The notes beneath the pieces were generated by a model. That model was not told where the DNA came from. It saw only the letters and a list, made by a program, of their open reading frames with translations, and searched no databases. From a virus, in IMG/VR virus record IMGVR_UViG_3300043429_001023, positions 1 through 52,017 of that record: DNA of 52,017 nt; one strand, 5' to 3'. Each line of letters begins with the position of its first letter. Positions within the stretch are counted from its first letter, which is position 1. Of this stretch, positions 22,205 to 29,174 are shown in pieces. The position numbers and the translations under genes are program-made.

Positions 22205-22280
22205 GGTAACGATCCCCATCCGATCCCTCGGACCCTCAGTTTTCAAGACTGTGACACCCACCATGAGTGCGTAACCCTCC
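22191..22280 (-). tRNA. tRNA-Ser (UGA)
   Basis: 90 nt with GCCA end and class II variable arm (TCCG-AGGGAT-CGGA). Acceptor GGAGGGT/GCTCTCC pairs with two wobbles; anticodon loop CTTGAAA. T-stem TGGGG/CCTCA is sound, but the T-loop ATCGTTA departs from consensus. Confidence 0.85.
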
Positions 22281-22320
22281 GCTGCATCTCTCAAATTCCT
22301 TTCATTTCCTTTAAAACTTT

Positions 22321-22350
22321 TTGGCTCCTACCGTTTCCGGGAGGAGCCAA
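22321..22350. terminator. Hairpin upstream of tRNA-Ser
   Basis: Perfect 9-bp stem (22321-22329 with 22342-22350) with a 12-nt loop, T-rich on the minus-strand exit side. It probably ends the tRNA-Leu transcript. Confidence 0.7.
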
Positions 22351-22514
22351 ATGGTGACTTTCTCTGATCCGGATTTTATGTCGTGACGTTAAAGCTATTG
22401 CAATACGAATAGCAGACGCCACTTGATGTGGAGTTTTGCTTATTCTGTGACTGCTTGTTTGACATTGCTGATTCCGGTTTGTTCATGCTTTATTTAGTAC
22501 AACTTTATCGATTT

Positions 22515-22598
22515 TGGTACACTAGAGGGGACTTGAACCCCTACGCCTTTCGGCAGCAGCTTCTAAGACTGCCGTGGCTGCCATTTCACCACCAGTGC
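22515..22598 (-). tRNA. tRNA-Leu (UAG)
   Basis: 84 nt with CCA, class II. Acceptor GCACTGG/CTAGTGT (two wobbles), anticodon GCAGT-CTTAGAA-GCTGC, T-arm AGGGG-TTCAAGT-CCCCT. Confidence 0.9.
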
Positions 22599-22699
22599 CT
22601 CTAAAAATTGGTGCCTTCTACTGGACTTCTGCCGAGGGCGTGGCGCGTTATCTCCAGCGGCGCTATTTTAAATAATAAAAACCAAACGGGGCACACACG

Positions 22700-23335
22700 A
22701 TGCACAACGAAAAACCGGTACTACCAATTAGAATGAAAAAATCCAGAGTTGTTGCCAAAGGCGTTGTATGGGAGGGTAGTTGGGAGCAGGCATGCGACAG
22801 AGAGTATAGAATAAAAAACAAAGAAAGGAACAACCAGAGACAAAAAGATTGGTGTAGTAAAAACAAAGACAAGAAAAAAGTGCTTAACCAAAACTATAAA
22901 AAGAACAACAAAGAAAAGATCGCCGAGGCAACGGCCATGAGGAAAGCATCAAACCACAAGTTCAGGTTTATATGTAGGATGCGATCGTTAATTCTTGACA
23001 CATTCAAAAGATCGCTGATATGGAACTCAAAGAAAGATGCCAGGACTCATAACATCATTGGTTGTACGACACCGGAGTTTCTCACATACATTGTAGCACA
23101 GTTCACTGGCGGAATGACTTTAGAAAATTACGGACGAGGTCAAGGTAAGTGGTGTCTTGATCATGTTATTCCAATCGCTGCCGCAGATGATTTTGCTACT
23201 TCAGAAGAGCACCACTGCCAGTTGGTTGTAAAGTTGAATCACCACACAAACCTGAGACCTTTGTGGTGGGAAGAGAACGAGGTGAAATCCGGAAGGTACG
23301 ATAAGGAAGGGGCTAAAAGGTATCTTGGTATTTGA
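22700..23335 (+). CDS. HNH homing endonuclease (paralogue 2)
   Basis: 211 residues, the short relative of the genes at 234-1106 and 47785-48575. It keeps the N-terminal GVVWEGSWEQAC, a Lys/Asn-rich middle, and the C-terminal core WCLDHVIPI then LNHHTNLRPLWWEEN, ending in KRYLGI. The central repeat-like helix is about 80 residues shorter than in paralogue 1. It is on the plus strand at the end of the tRNA array, next to tRNA-Leu. The ribosome site is weak (GGGG 10 nt upstream). Confidence 0.85.
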   Translation: MHNEKPVLPIRMKKSRVVAKGVVWEGSWEQACDREYRIKNKERNNQRQKDWCSKNKDKKKVLNQNYKKNNKEKIAEATAMRKASNHKFRFICRMRSLILDTFKRSLIWNSKKDARTHNIIGCTTPEFLTYIVAQFTGGMTLENYGRGQGKWCLDHVIPIAAADDFATSEEHHCQLVVKLNHHTNLRPLWWEENEVKSGRYDKEGAKRYLGI

Positions 23336-23488
23336 GCCGATCCAGATTGTGGGTGTCGCGGTGCTCGGATGCTTCACCATCTCCGAAGAGCTTCCAGATA
23401 AAGAGCTTGGTTGCCGACTTGCCGAGGAGATTAACTGTTTTAAAGTTCGTACTTTACTTTACAACAACTTTAAACGTTTGTCAAGTTG

Positions 23489-24220
23489 TTAGAAGAAGTT
23501 TGACAAGAAGTTTTTCTTTTTCTCTGGAGAAATCTGGGGAGTGGCCGCTTGCGGCTTTCCGATCTTACTTTCTAACTGGGCAATCTTCTGGGTGAGGGCG
23601 ACCATAGTGTCGTTGGCGGTGGAGCTGCTTTGTTTCTGGATGCTATCAACACGTTGACGTAGGTTGGTAACCAGGTTGGACAGGTCTTCGGCGCGTTTTT
23701 CAGAAATTTTTGCGCGTTCAACTACACCGATTAAGTCATCAGCCAACGAACTGAGGATAGCCACGTTTTTATCGATTACTTCGGCCAGGGCCTCGATACT
23801 TCCGGTTCCGTTTGATGTATCAATATTTTCAACTTCTTGGTCCAGTTCATCAATTTCGGCCGGGAGATACTCGATATCATGCTCGTTGGCGTCGATGGTG
23901 CCAACGTCATCCATACCCTCTTTTATAATAACGGATTCTTTTTTCAGCTCAGCCAACTCTTTTTTGGTGAGTTTTCTCGAACCATCATCAGGGGCTGGTT
24001 CACGAGCAACCGCTTCTTCCTGGGCCGCTTTTTCGTTGTCGTTGACAAACTTATTCACCTTGGCAGCACCGGCTAAACCTAGACCAACCCCACCAACTAC
24101 TGCTGCGGTTTTTGCTCCTCGTTTGACTTTATCCCAAACCTTCCCCTCCTCGATGATTTGCGCATCGAACATATTTTGGAACTTGTCAAACTCGTTGTCA
24201 AATGCGTCGGTGCGGGCCAT
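23489..24220 (-). CDS. Unknown coiled-coil protein, probable internal head or virion protein
   Basis: 243 residues. The N-terminus FDNEFDKFQNMF followed by IIEEGKVWDKVK resembles that of the 198-residue protein at 27946-28542. A Gly/Ala-rich hydrophobic stretch (AVVGGVGLGLAGAAK) follows about residue 40. Residues 130-225 are heptad-rich coiled coil. It ends KKKNFLSNFF. An IEE-G at residues 23-26 fits the Leu/Ile-x-Glu cleavage rule of prohead proteases (inference). A CTAAATACC late-type element lies 20 nt before the ATG. Confidence 0.78.
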   Translation of the reverse strand: MARTDAFDNEFDKFQNMFDAQIIEEGKVWDKVKRGAKTAAVVGGVGLGLAGAAKVNKFVNDNEKAAQEEAVAREPAPDDGSRKLTKKELAELKKESVIIKEGMDDVGTIDANEHDIEYLPAEIDELDQEVENIDTSNGTGSIEALAEVIDKNVAILSSLADDLIGVVERAKISEKRAEDLSNLVTNLRQRVDSIQKQSSSTANDTMVALTQKIAQLESKIGKPQAATPQISPEKKKNFLSNFF

Positions 24221-24239
24221 AGTAATTCTCCTGTGATAT

Positions 24240-24248
24240 GGTATTTAG
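24240..24248 (-). promoter_or_regulatory. Putative late promoter before 243-residue gene
   Basis: CTAAATACC on the minus strand, 20 nt before the ATG at 24220. Confidence 0.45.
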
Positions 24249-24283
24249 GCGCACTAAATCCGTGTAGACATTGGAGGCACGGT

Positions 24284-24502
24284 ATGATTAGATTCCTGTA
24301 TCGAAAAGTCGAAAGAAATAACATGTCAAAGCTTATCTTCGATGGTGAAAAGGTTAGCAATTATAACATCGAGCAATCGATACTGGCTATCCTAAACACA
24401 GATGATGCCGTCGTTACTATCGCCGGGTTCAAACGTAAACGATACACCCTACCCAATGGTAGGGCAGGGTGTAGTATCACGGTGAAGTACTGGGTTGCTT
24501 AG
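24284..24502 (+). CDS. Small unknown protein, 72 residues
   Basis: Start at 24284 (MIRFLYRKVERNN) chosen for the GGAGG 8 nt upstream; a later ATG at 24323 (MSKLIFDGEKV) is possible but has no good site. A compact alpha/beta protein ending GRAGCSITVKYWVA. Function not recognised. It is a lone plus-strand gene, divergent from the 243-residue gene and convergent with the 81-residue gene, overlapping its end by 4 nt. Confidence 0.65.
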   Translation: MIRFLYRKVERNNMSKLIFDGEKVSNYNIEQSILAILNTDDAVVTIAGFKRKRYTLPNGRAGCSITVKYWVA

Positions 24503-24744
24503 ATGTCTTCGGTGATATACATGTACCTGACACCATCCCTCTTCATAATTTCGCGAATCGCATCATATAACCAGTCGTTGTATAGTGTATCCGGTTCTAC
24601 GGATATTGCCGTTTTTATACTTTCTGGATAAATGTGGTTCTTAAACGCACGGTTTTCAACCTCAGCGTATGATTTTCCGGTAGTTTCACACACCTCCCTT
24701 AAGAGGTTACCAATTTCACAGCTGGTAGTATAGTTGACACTCAT
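24499..24744 (-). CDS. Small unknown protein, 81 residues
   Basis: A helical, acidic protein (MSVNYTTSCEIGNLLREVCE; DWLYDAIREIMKRDG). It follows the 399-residue gene by 9 nt, with GAGGA upstream of the ATG, so it is in the same transcript. Function not recognised. Confidence 0.7.
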   Translation of the reverse strand: MSVNYTTSCEIGNLLREVCETTGKSYAEVENRAFKNHIYPESIKTAISVEPDTLYNDWLYDAIREIMKRDGVRYMYITEDI

Positions 24745-24753
24745 GTCATGTCC

Positions 24754-25953
24754 TCAGTTGTAAGCGTTGAACGATTTGCCATCGTTGGCAATAGCCGGCA
24801 TCCCTTTGGTGTTGCTGCTCGGTTCCTTGGTCCCGCATTTGCCATACGCTTTAGAGGCGATGTTGCCAACCCCGGCACCATAACGGCCTGCAGCAGTTCC
24901 GGGACGACCACAGCTGATACCGCGACTAACCTTGAACTCCATCATCTTCTTAACTTCGTCGCGGATTACATCGAGACCAACTGCATCGCGTTTTCTGAAT
25001 GATGGTTTGGCCTTAGAAATAGCTTCCTGGAATTCGGCCTCGGTAGCCGGAATAACTGGTACCTTGTAGTTGATACATGCGGCGGTGTTGGCAAATTCAG
25101 CAGAATCGGCGGGTAGACCAACAGCCTCGGCAACCTGACCGACAATTCCGGTCCACCAGGTGTTGAACAGGGCGGTGATACCCTCTCCATCAAGTTGGTT
25201 GGTTTCGGCTTGGCGGCATTTGACCGAGAATGCCATCATGGCCTTAGACAGGACAGTAGACACTTCGTCGCATCGGGTGGTGGTTGATTCGTCTTCCAGC
25301 TTATTGTCAGCGACAATTTTCTCAGCCAACCAAATTTCAAACGCAGCATCGTCGTTGTAAGGTGAGGTGGGATATGACAAGCGGCGATACGCTACCACAT
25401 CGGCATTTTCAGCTCCGAGGCTGATTGCCTCTTCAAGAAATTCGTTGTATTTGGCCTGGTTGGCGTCTTCTTTCATCTTCTGCCATCTGGCCGAGATCAG
25501 CACCATACCACCAACAGCTTTGTTTTTCCATTTTGTATCCAACCACATGAGGAAAGAACCAGTTTCGGGGTCATAACCCTTGTCACGCAGGAACCATTCG
25601 ACAAATTTTGATTCTCGGACGGATTTGATTTGATCCATCTCACCATCAACATATTCGATAACGGGGTGAATATCAAAATCGTCATGGATTGCTGCAATTT
25701 CGTTGCCGAAGCAGTCGAACTCAGGGTTTTCTTTATCGGGCATGAAATCGGCAATAGCTGCCCTAGTTTCTTTTTCCCACTTGGCAAACAGGTCTTTAAA
25801 CGAAACTTTTGCGATTGGGCTACCTTTGTTAGCCAAAGCCCACTCGGGTGAACCAGAGGTGAAAGCGGTAATGGCCTCTTTAATCAGCCATGTTCTGGCG
25901 GTGCCAAATTCGTATTCGGTCCAGATAGCGTCGTTAGAGATGTTGAATTTCAT
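24754..25953 (-). CDS. Unknown protein, 399 residues
   Basis: Function not recognised. The N-terminal half is rich in Trp and acidic residues (AIWTEYEFGTARTWLIKEA; FVEWFLRDKGYDPETGSFL), with mixed alpha/beta character. The C-terminal 60 residues are Gly/Ser/Lys-rich (CGRPGTAAGRYGAGVGNIA) and probably disordered. No nucleotide-binding or membrane motif is visible. It lies in the region of likely virion proteins and is followed by the 81-residue gene in the same direction. Confidence 0.8.
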   Translation of the reverse strand: MKFNISNDAIWTEYEFGTARTWLIKEAITAFTSGSPEWALANKGSPIAKVSFKDLFAKWEKETRAAIADFMPDKENPEFDCFGNEIAAIHDDFDIHPVIEYVDGEMDQIKSVRESKFVEWFLRDKGYDPETGSFLMWLDTKWKNKAVGGMVLISARWQKMKEDANQAKYNEFLEEAISLGAENADVVAYRRLSYPTSPYNDDAAFEIWLAEKIVADNKLEDESTTTRCDEVSTVLSKAMMAFSVKCRQAETNQLDGEGITALFNTWWTGIVGQVAEAVGLPADSAEFANTAACINYKVPVIPATEAEFQEAISKAKPSFRKRDAVGLDVIRDEVKKMMEFKVSRGISCGRPGTAAGRYGAGVGNIASKAYGKCGTKEPSSNTKGMPAIANDGKSFNAYN

Positions 25954-26063
25954 GGCGGTGGCTCCGTATTCGTGTTCTTAATCGACGCCAACAAGCTGCT
26001 GGCCGTCTTGTTTCAATTTACACTGCGATTTGAACTCTTACAAGATTCTCACACAAAAGCTTG

Positions 26064-26219
26064 TCAAGTTCTGCTACGCTTCGTCGTTACTCTCACCGGT
26101 TCGTCATACAGGTGGTAAACTCCAGCCGAACGTTCGTTGGTCACCCATTTTGGAACGTAGTCGCACGGTTTTTGTGGTTTAGGCCTAATGGAAAACTTGG
26201 TACCACCGGCCTTTTTCAT
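26064..26219 (-). CDS. Small basic protein, 51 residues
   Basis: Starts MKKAGGTKFSIRPKPQKP at 26219, one base after the stop of the 2H phosphoesterase gene, so it is coupled. Highly basic, with Pro and Tyr; ends VTTKRSRT. The open frame extends upstream into the previous gene, but the coupled ATG is the likely start. Function not recognised. Confidence 0.6.
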   Translation of the reverse strand: MKKAGGTKFSIRPKPQKPCDYVPKWVTNERSAGVYHLYDEPVRVTTKRSRT

Positions 26220-26220
26220 G

Positions 26221-27132
26221 TTATCGAGCCGCCATATCAGCACCGGCGATATCAGCCAGGTCTGGTCCTTCTTCGTCCTCGGTAGCCCCATCAAGTCCCA
26301 TCTCAGCACTAACCGAGTCTGGGTTGGTCTGGTCAACAGGCAATACCACCTTATCCGGGTTCGTGAGGTAATGCTCGCTGTCGGTTCGGTTTAGGACGAT
26401 GAAACGTGGTCTGATGGATGTCTTCATTACAGTAGACATGAACAGGTTTAGAGCCCGCTTTTCTTCTGATTTGTTTCGGCCAACCAAAGCAACACCCCAA
26501 CACATGCGATCCTTCATGTAGTATGGAATCATTCTCTTTTCAGCGCTTTCACCGGCTTTGCCGATCCACCATTTTGAAACGGCGGCGTCTTTAAAATCGA
26601 CGCGTTTAACAGCCTTCGAGTTATTGAGTGACACAACAGTATCGTGTTTCTCTTCACCAAGTTTGCCACCTGTACGCATCACCAGACTAGGCGACATGAT
26701 GGTGAACTTACTAAACTTAACACCGTCTACAAAGTATTTGCCATACCCAGATTTTAGGTATGCAACGGTGATGTGCGGGCCATACTCAGCAAAGTCCCAC
26801 TTGGTGCCAGTCTGCTCACCGATTTTATCATGAATCTCTTCCAGTAAGGCCGACTTCACGTTGAATTTCAACACATCAAACTTTTCGTTCTCGAAGATTC
26901 CCATGCCGGTAACTTCAACCTCAACGGGGCCTCTTGACGAAGAAATAATGTCGGTGACGATCTTTATGTTTTCGGAGGTCTCTTCAACACCGTAATGTAC
27001 GGTGATGTGTGGCTCAGTCTCTAGGCCATACCCAGGTTCGTCGGTGTACAGGTGGGATTTGTGGATTTGTTTGAACAAATCTCTGATCTTATCGATCACT
27101 TTGTCTGAGTTGACTTCACAAAAAATAAACAT
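26221..27132 (-). CDS. 2H phosphoesterase-domain protein (LigT/Acb1-like)
   Basis: 303 residues. Two His-x-Thr motifs, PHITVHYG near residue 42 and PHITVAYL near residue 119, are about 77 residues apart. These are the catalytic pair of 2H phosphoesterases, which open 2'-5' or cyclic phosphodiester bonds. T4 Acb1 of this superfamily degrades CBASS cyclic nucleotides. The C-terminal 140 residues (after about 165) form an additional domain of unknown role ending in an acidic tail. The anti-defence role is inferred; RNA-end repair is an alternative. Confidence 0.8.
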   Translation of the reverse strand: MFIFCEVNSDKVIDKIRDLFKQIHKSHLYTDEPGYGLETEPHITVHYGVEETSENIKIVTDIISSSRGPVEVEVTGMGIFENEKFDVLKFNVKSALLEEIHDKIGEQTGTKWDFAEYGPHITVAYLKSGYGKYFVDGVKFSKFTIMSPSLVMRTGGKLGEEKHDTVVSLNNSKAVKRVDFKDAAVSKWWIGKAGESAEKRMIPYYMKDRMCWGVALVGRNKSEEKRALNLFMSTVMKTSIRPRFIVLNRTDSEHYLTNPDKVVLPVDQTNPDSVSAEMGLDGATEDEEGPDLADIAGADMAAR

Positions 27133-27168
27133 GTTACCACCGGCGTTATATCATACTTATGGAACTTT

Positions 27169-27178
27169 AATAAATACC
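27169..27178 (+). promoter_or_regulatory. Putative late promoter, plus strand
   Basis: AATAAATACC, 17 nt before the ATG at 27195. Confidence 0.4.
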
Positions 27179-27194
27179 CGAGAGGGACAACACA

Positions 27195-27464
27195 ATGCGA
27201 AACATACTGGTTAAAGTGCACTCCGGTGGAAAACTGGAAATCTCAGACAACGGTAAGATCAGTACGGTCGACGTAACGGAAGAGTTAACAGCCAAACTGG
27301 CTAGTATCAATGATGCCGTTGGCAAGTCGTGCGCAATACGCGATTTTGTCATGGACCACATGGGGGCTAAAAAGGGCGAAGTCAACATCATTGTTGTCGA
27401 AGGCACCACCCCAAATCAAAAAATCATTCAAGAGTTTACCAAGCAATTTGAGTACGGGGGATAA
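27195..27464 (+). CDS. Small unknown protein, 89 residues
   Basis: Starts MRNILVKVHSGGKLEISDNG after GAGAGGGA. A probable alpha/beta fold with strands VKVHSG and NIIVVEGTT and a helix between. It lies one base before the 142-residue gene in a plus-strand pair that stands against surrounding minus-strand genes. Function not recognised. Confidence 0.72.
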   Translation: MRNILVKVHSGGKLEISDNGKISTVDVTEELTAKLASINDAVGKSCAIRDFVMDHMGAKKGEVNIIVVEGTTPNQKIIQEFTKQFEYGG

Positions 27465-27465
27465 C

Positions 27466-27894
27466 ATGAGAGACGAAATCAACGAATTTGGCGGTCACTT
27501 TGACCGGATGCTTTCCGGCAAGGTGGTTACTGAGTCGGCCATGAAGCAATTTGTCCAGGCTCTTGGTGGACAGGAAAGAGCGATTGCTGATAGTACCGTG
27601 GCCCAAGAGTTGCAAGATCAACTCACCAAAGAACTAACCAAGATGATTGACGGTTTTGTCATCTCAAGCAAAACCCAAATTGACTCAATGGTGTCGGCTG
27701 TCGAGTCTGCCGACACCAACGAAACCGCCGAGTCATCAAAAAATCTTAGACGGGCTTTCGGTGCTCTGGTAACCACCTCCGACGGTCAGTCGGTAGCCGT
27801 GGCCGAACGAAAAGCCAAAACCACAGCAGCTAGTATCCTTCGTGGTATTGTAAACGCATCACTCGATGACGTGTCTGCTAGATACAGCGGCTGA
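27466..27894 (+). CDS. Unknown helical protein, 142 residues
   Basis: Start at 27466 (MRDEINEFGGHFDRMLSGKV), one base after the stop of the 89-residue gene; the longer upstream frame overlaps that gene and is rejected. Almost wholly helical, rich in Ala, Ser, Thr and Gln. The N-terminal FGGHFDRML, followed by VVTES, resembles the starts of the 198- and 243-residue proteins, so it may belong to the same set of head-directed proteins. Followed by a strong terminator. Confidence 0.75.
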   Translation: MRDEINEFGGHFDRMLSGKVVTESAMKQFVQALGGQERAIADSTVAQELQDQLTKELTKMIDGFVISSKTQIDSMVSAVESADTNETAESSKNLRRAFGALVTTSDGQSVAVAERKAKTTAASILRGIVNASLDDVSARYSG

Positions 27895-27913
27895 TAAACC
27901 AAACATCGGCATG

Positions 27914-27943
27914 AAAAACCCCGGTAGCAATACCGGGGTTTTT
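27914..27943. terminator. Bidirectional terminator
   Basis: Perfect 13-bp stem (27914-27926 with 27931-27943) with a 4-nt loop and A/T tracts on both arms, between convergent genes. Confidence 0.92.
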
Positions 27944-27945
27944 CG

Positions 27946-28542
27946 TTACTTGCGAAGTTTACGCGACTCTGTTGCCACTGTTTGTGCGGCACCACCAACC
28001 CCGGCTGGGGCGGCGGCTGGGGCGGCTGGGGCGGCTTGGGCGGCTTGGGCGGCTGGGGCGGCGGCTGGGGCGGCTTGGGCGGCGGCTGGGGCTGACTTAG
28101 CTAGGGCGGCGTCCAGGAACCTACCGGTGGCGTCTATGATATGTGCTTTGATTTTTTCGTGTCTTTCGCTGGCAGTAGTTTTACCGGTCAGTTTATCATC
28201 CTCAGCCGATGCAACAATGAATGCCTGTACAGATTTTAGGTACTCACTAAAGTTGCTTCCGGCTTTGGTGTATGCATCACGAGCGGAGTTAACTTTTTGG
28301 GTTGAGGCCTTTAAGGCAGCGGCCTTTTCGCTGGCAGCCTTGCTGTCCTGGAATCCTTGCTTAACGTTGGCAGCGGTAGAGGCAATTTTCTGCCCAGTAT
28401 CGCTTTGTTTGACTGCGTTCGATATTCCAGACCCGGCAGCCTTGATGGTATCCCAAATACCCTCGTTGTGGATAGTGCCTTCATTGAGCATCTTGCTGAA
28501 TTGCTCTTCAAAAACACCCACTTCTTCGTTGAACTGTGACAT
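27946..28542 (-). CDS. Unknown protein with Ala/Pro repeat, probable internal head protein
   Basis: 198 residues. N-terminus FEEQFSKML and then IHNEGIWDTIK resembles the 243-residue protein at 23489-24220. The middle is Ala/Lys-rich helix. Residues about 152-185 are an Ala-Pro-Ala-Gln repeat encoded by GC-rich DNA at 28005-28092. It ends SRKLRK. Its start overlaps the stop of the zinc-ribbon gene by one base. No enzymatic motif; a packaged or structural protein is likely. Confidence 0.75.
   Translation of the reverse strand: MSQFNEEVGVFEEQFSKMLNEGTIHNEGIWDTIKAAGSGISNAVKQSDTGQKIASTAANVKQGFQDSKAASEKAAALKASTQKVNSARDAYTKAGSNFSEYLKSVQAFIVASAEDDKLTGKTTASERHEKIKAHIIDATGRFLDAALAKSAPAAAQAAPAAAPAAQAAQAAPAAPAAAPAGVGGAAQTVATESRKLRK
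28005..28092 (-). repeat. GC-rich tandem repeat encoding Ala/Pro/Gln
   Basis: Repeated units of the GGCGGCTGGGGC / GGCGGCTTGGGC type (plus-strand reading) inside the 198-residue gene. Translated on the minus strand as Ala-Pro-Ala and Ala-Gln-Ala. It is prone to length variation. Confidence 0.8.
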
Positions 28543-29144
28543 TATTTTTTATCTCCTTTAAGAGGTTCATTTTTTCCAGATTTCGTTCCGTTGACCAGGT
28601 CGCCTTCCCAGTTTAATGGTGTAGACGTTTTCATAAGCACTTTACCGGAACCGGAACAATGGCCACAAGGGTTTAAACCACGTTTACCGGAGCCGGAGCA
28701 GTAACCACAACGGATAGGACCTTCTCCGTTTGTACCTTTGTTCCTTACCCCGGATGCTTTGTTTTCTGGGCGGTAATCCTTCTCGAAGTATTCCACAAAT
28801 GTTGATCCGTAGAACGATTCCTTCTTGATTCTGGCCTTTTCCAACGGCCCAACCTTCATTTTGCGACGCGGACCTCCGTCAAAGGTATTGCCGGGAGCCC
28901 CATCCATGTCTGGGTCAAGAACCTCATCATTATGTGGGGCAATACATTTGGTTTCAACCGTACCCTTTGGTAGGCACGAGTTGGCCTGGGCGGTTTTTTG
29001 TTTGATCGCCTGCGGAACGGCATCTTTACTTTTAACCGGCCCTGATTCGTCAGATATTGGGGCAGCGATCTTTGGTTCACGAACCTTAGACCTGCTGTTG
29101 AACGCTTCTTGGATCAGTTCAAAATCGTCGTCGTCACCAAACAT
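28542..29144 (-). CDS. Protein with DnaJ-type CxxCxGxG zinc motif
   Basis: 200 residues. Near residue 155 come CGYCSGSG and CGHCSGSG in tandem, the CxxCxGxG repeats of DnaJ-like zinc domains, giving one four-Cys zinc site. The rest is charged and probably disordered. The N-terminus is acidic, MFGDDDDFELIQEAF, and IQE-A fits a prohead protease cleavage site (inference). There is no J-domain HPD. It is upstream of and coupled to the Ala/Pro repeat gene. Role unknown; possibly a virion protein. Confidence 0.75.
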   Translation of the reverse strand: MFGDDDDFELIQEAFNSRSKVREPKIAAPISDESGPVKSKDAVPQAIKQKTAQANSCLPKGTVETKCIAPHNDEVLDPDMDGAPGNTFDGGPRRKMKVGPLEKARIKKESFYGSTFVEYFEKDYRPENKASGVRNKGTNGEGPIRCGYCSGSGKRGLNPCGHCSGSGKVLMKTSTPLNWEGDLVNGTKSGKNEPLKGDKK

Positions 29145-29164
29145 AATAAATCTCCAGTTGTGTA

Positions 29165-29174
29165 GTTATTTATG
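29165..29174 (-). promoter_or_regulatory. Putative late promoter before zinc-motif gene
   Basis: CATAAATAAC on the minus strand, 21 nt before the ATG at 29144. Confidence 0.42.

Noticed and set aside
22604-22690. Possible further tRNA remnant beside tRNA-Leu
   Set aside because: A GGCACCA end and a 5-bp pairing can be found, but no acceptor, T-loop or anticodon arm.
28005-28092. Tandem GC-rich repeat considered as a CRISPR array
   Set aside because: Units are about 12 nt with no unique spacers and lie inside an open reading frame encoding Ala/Pro/Gln.
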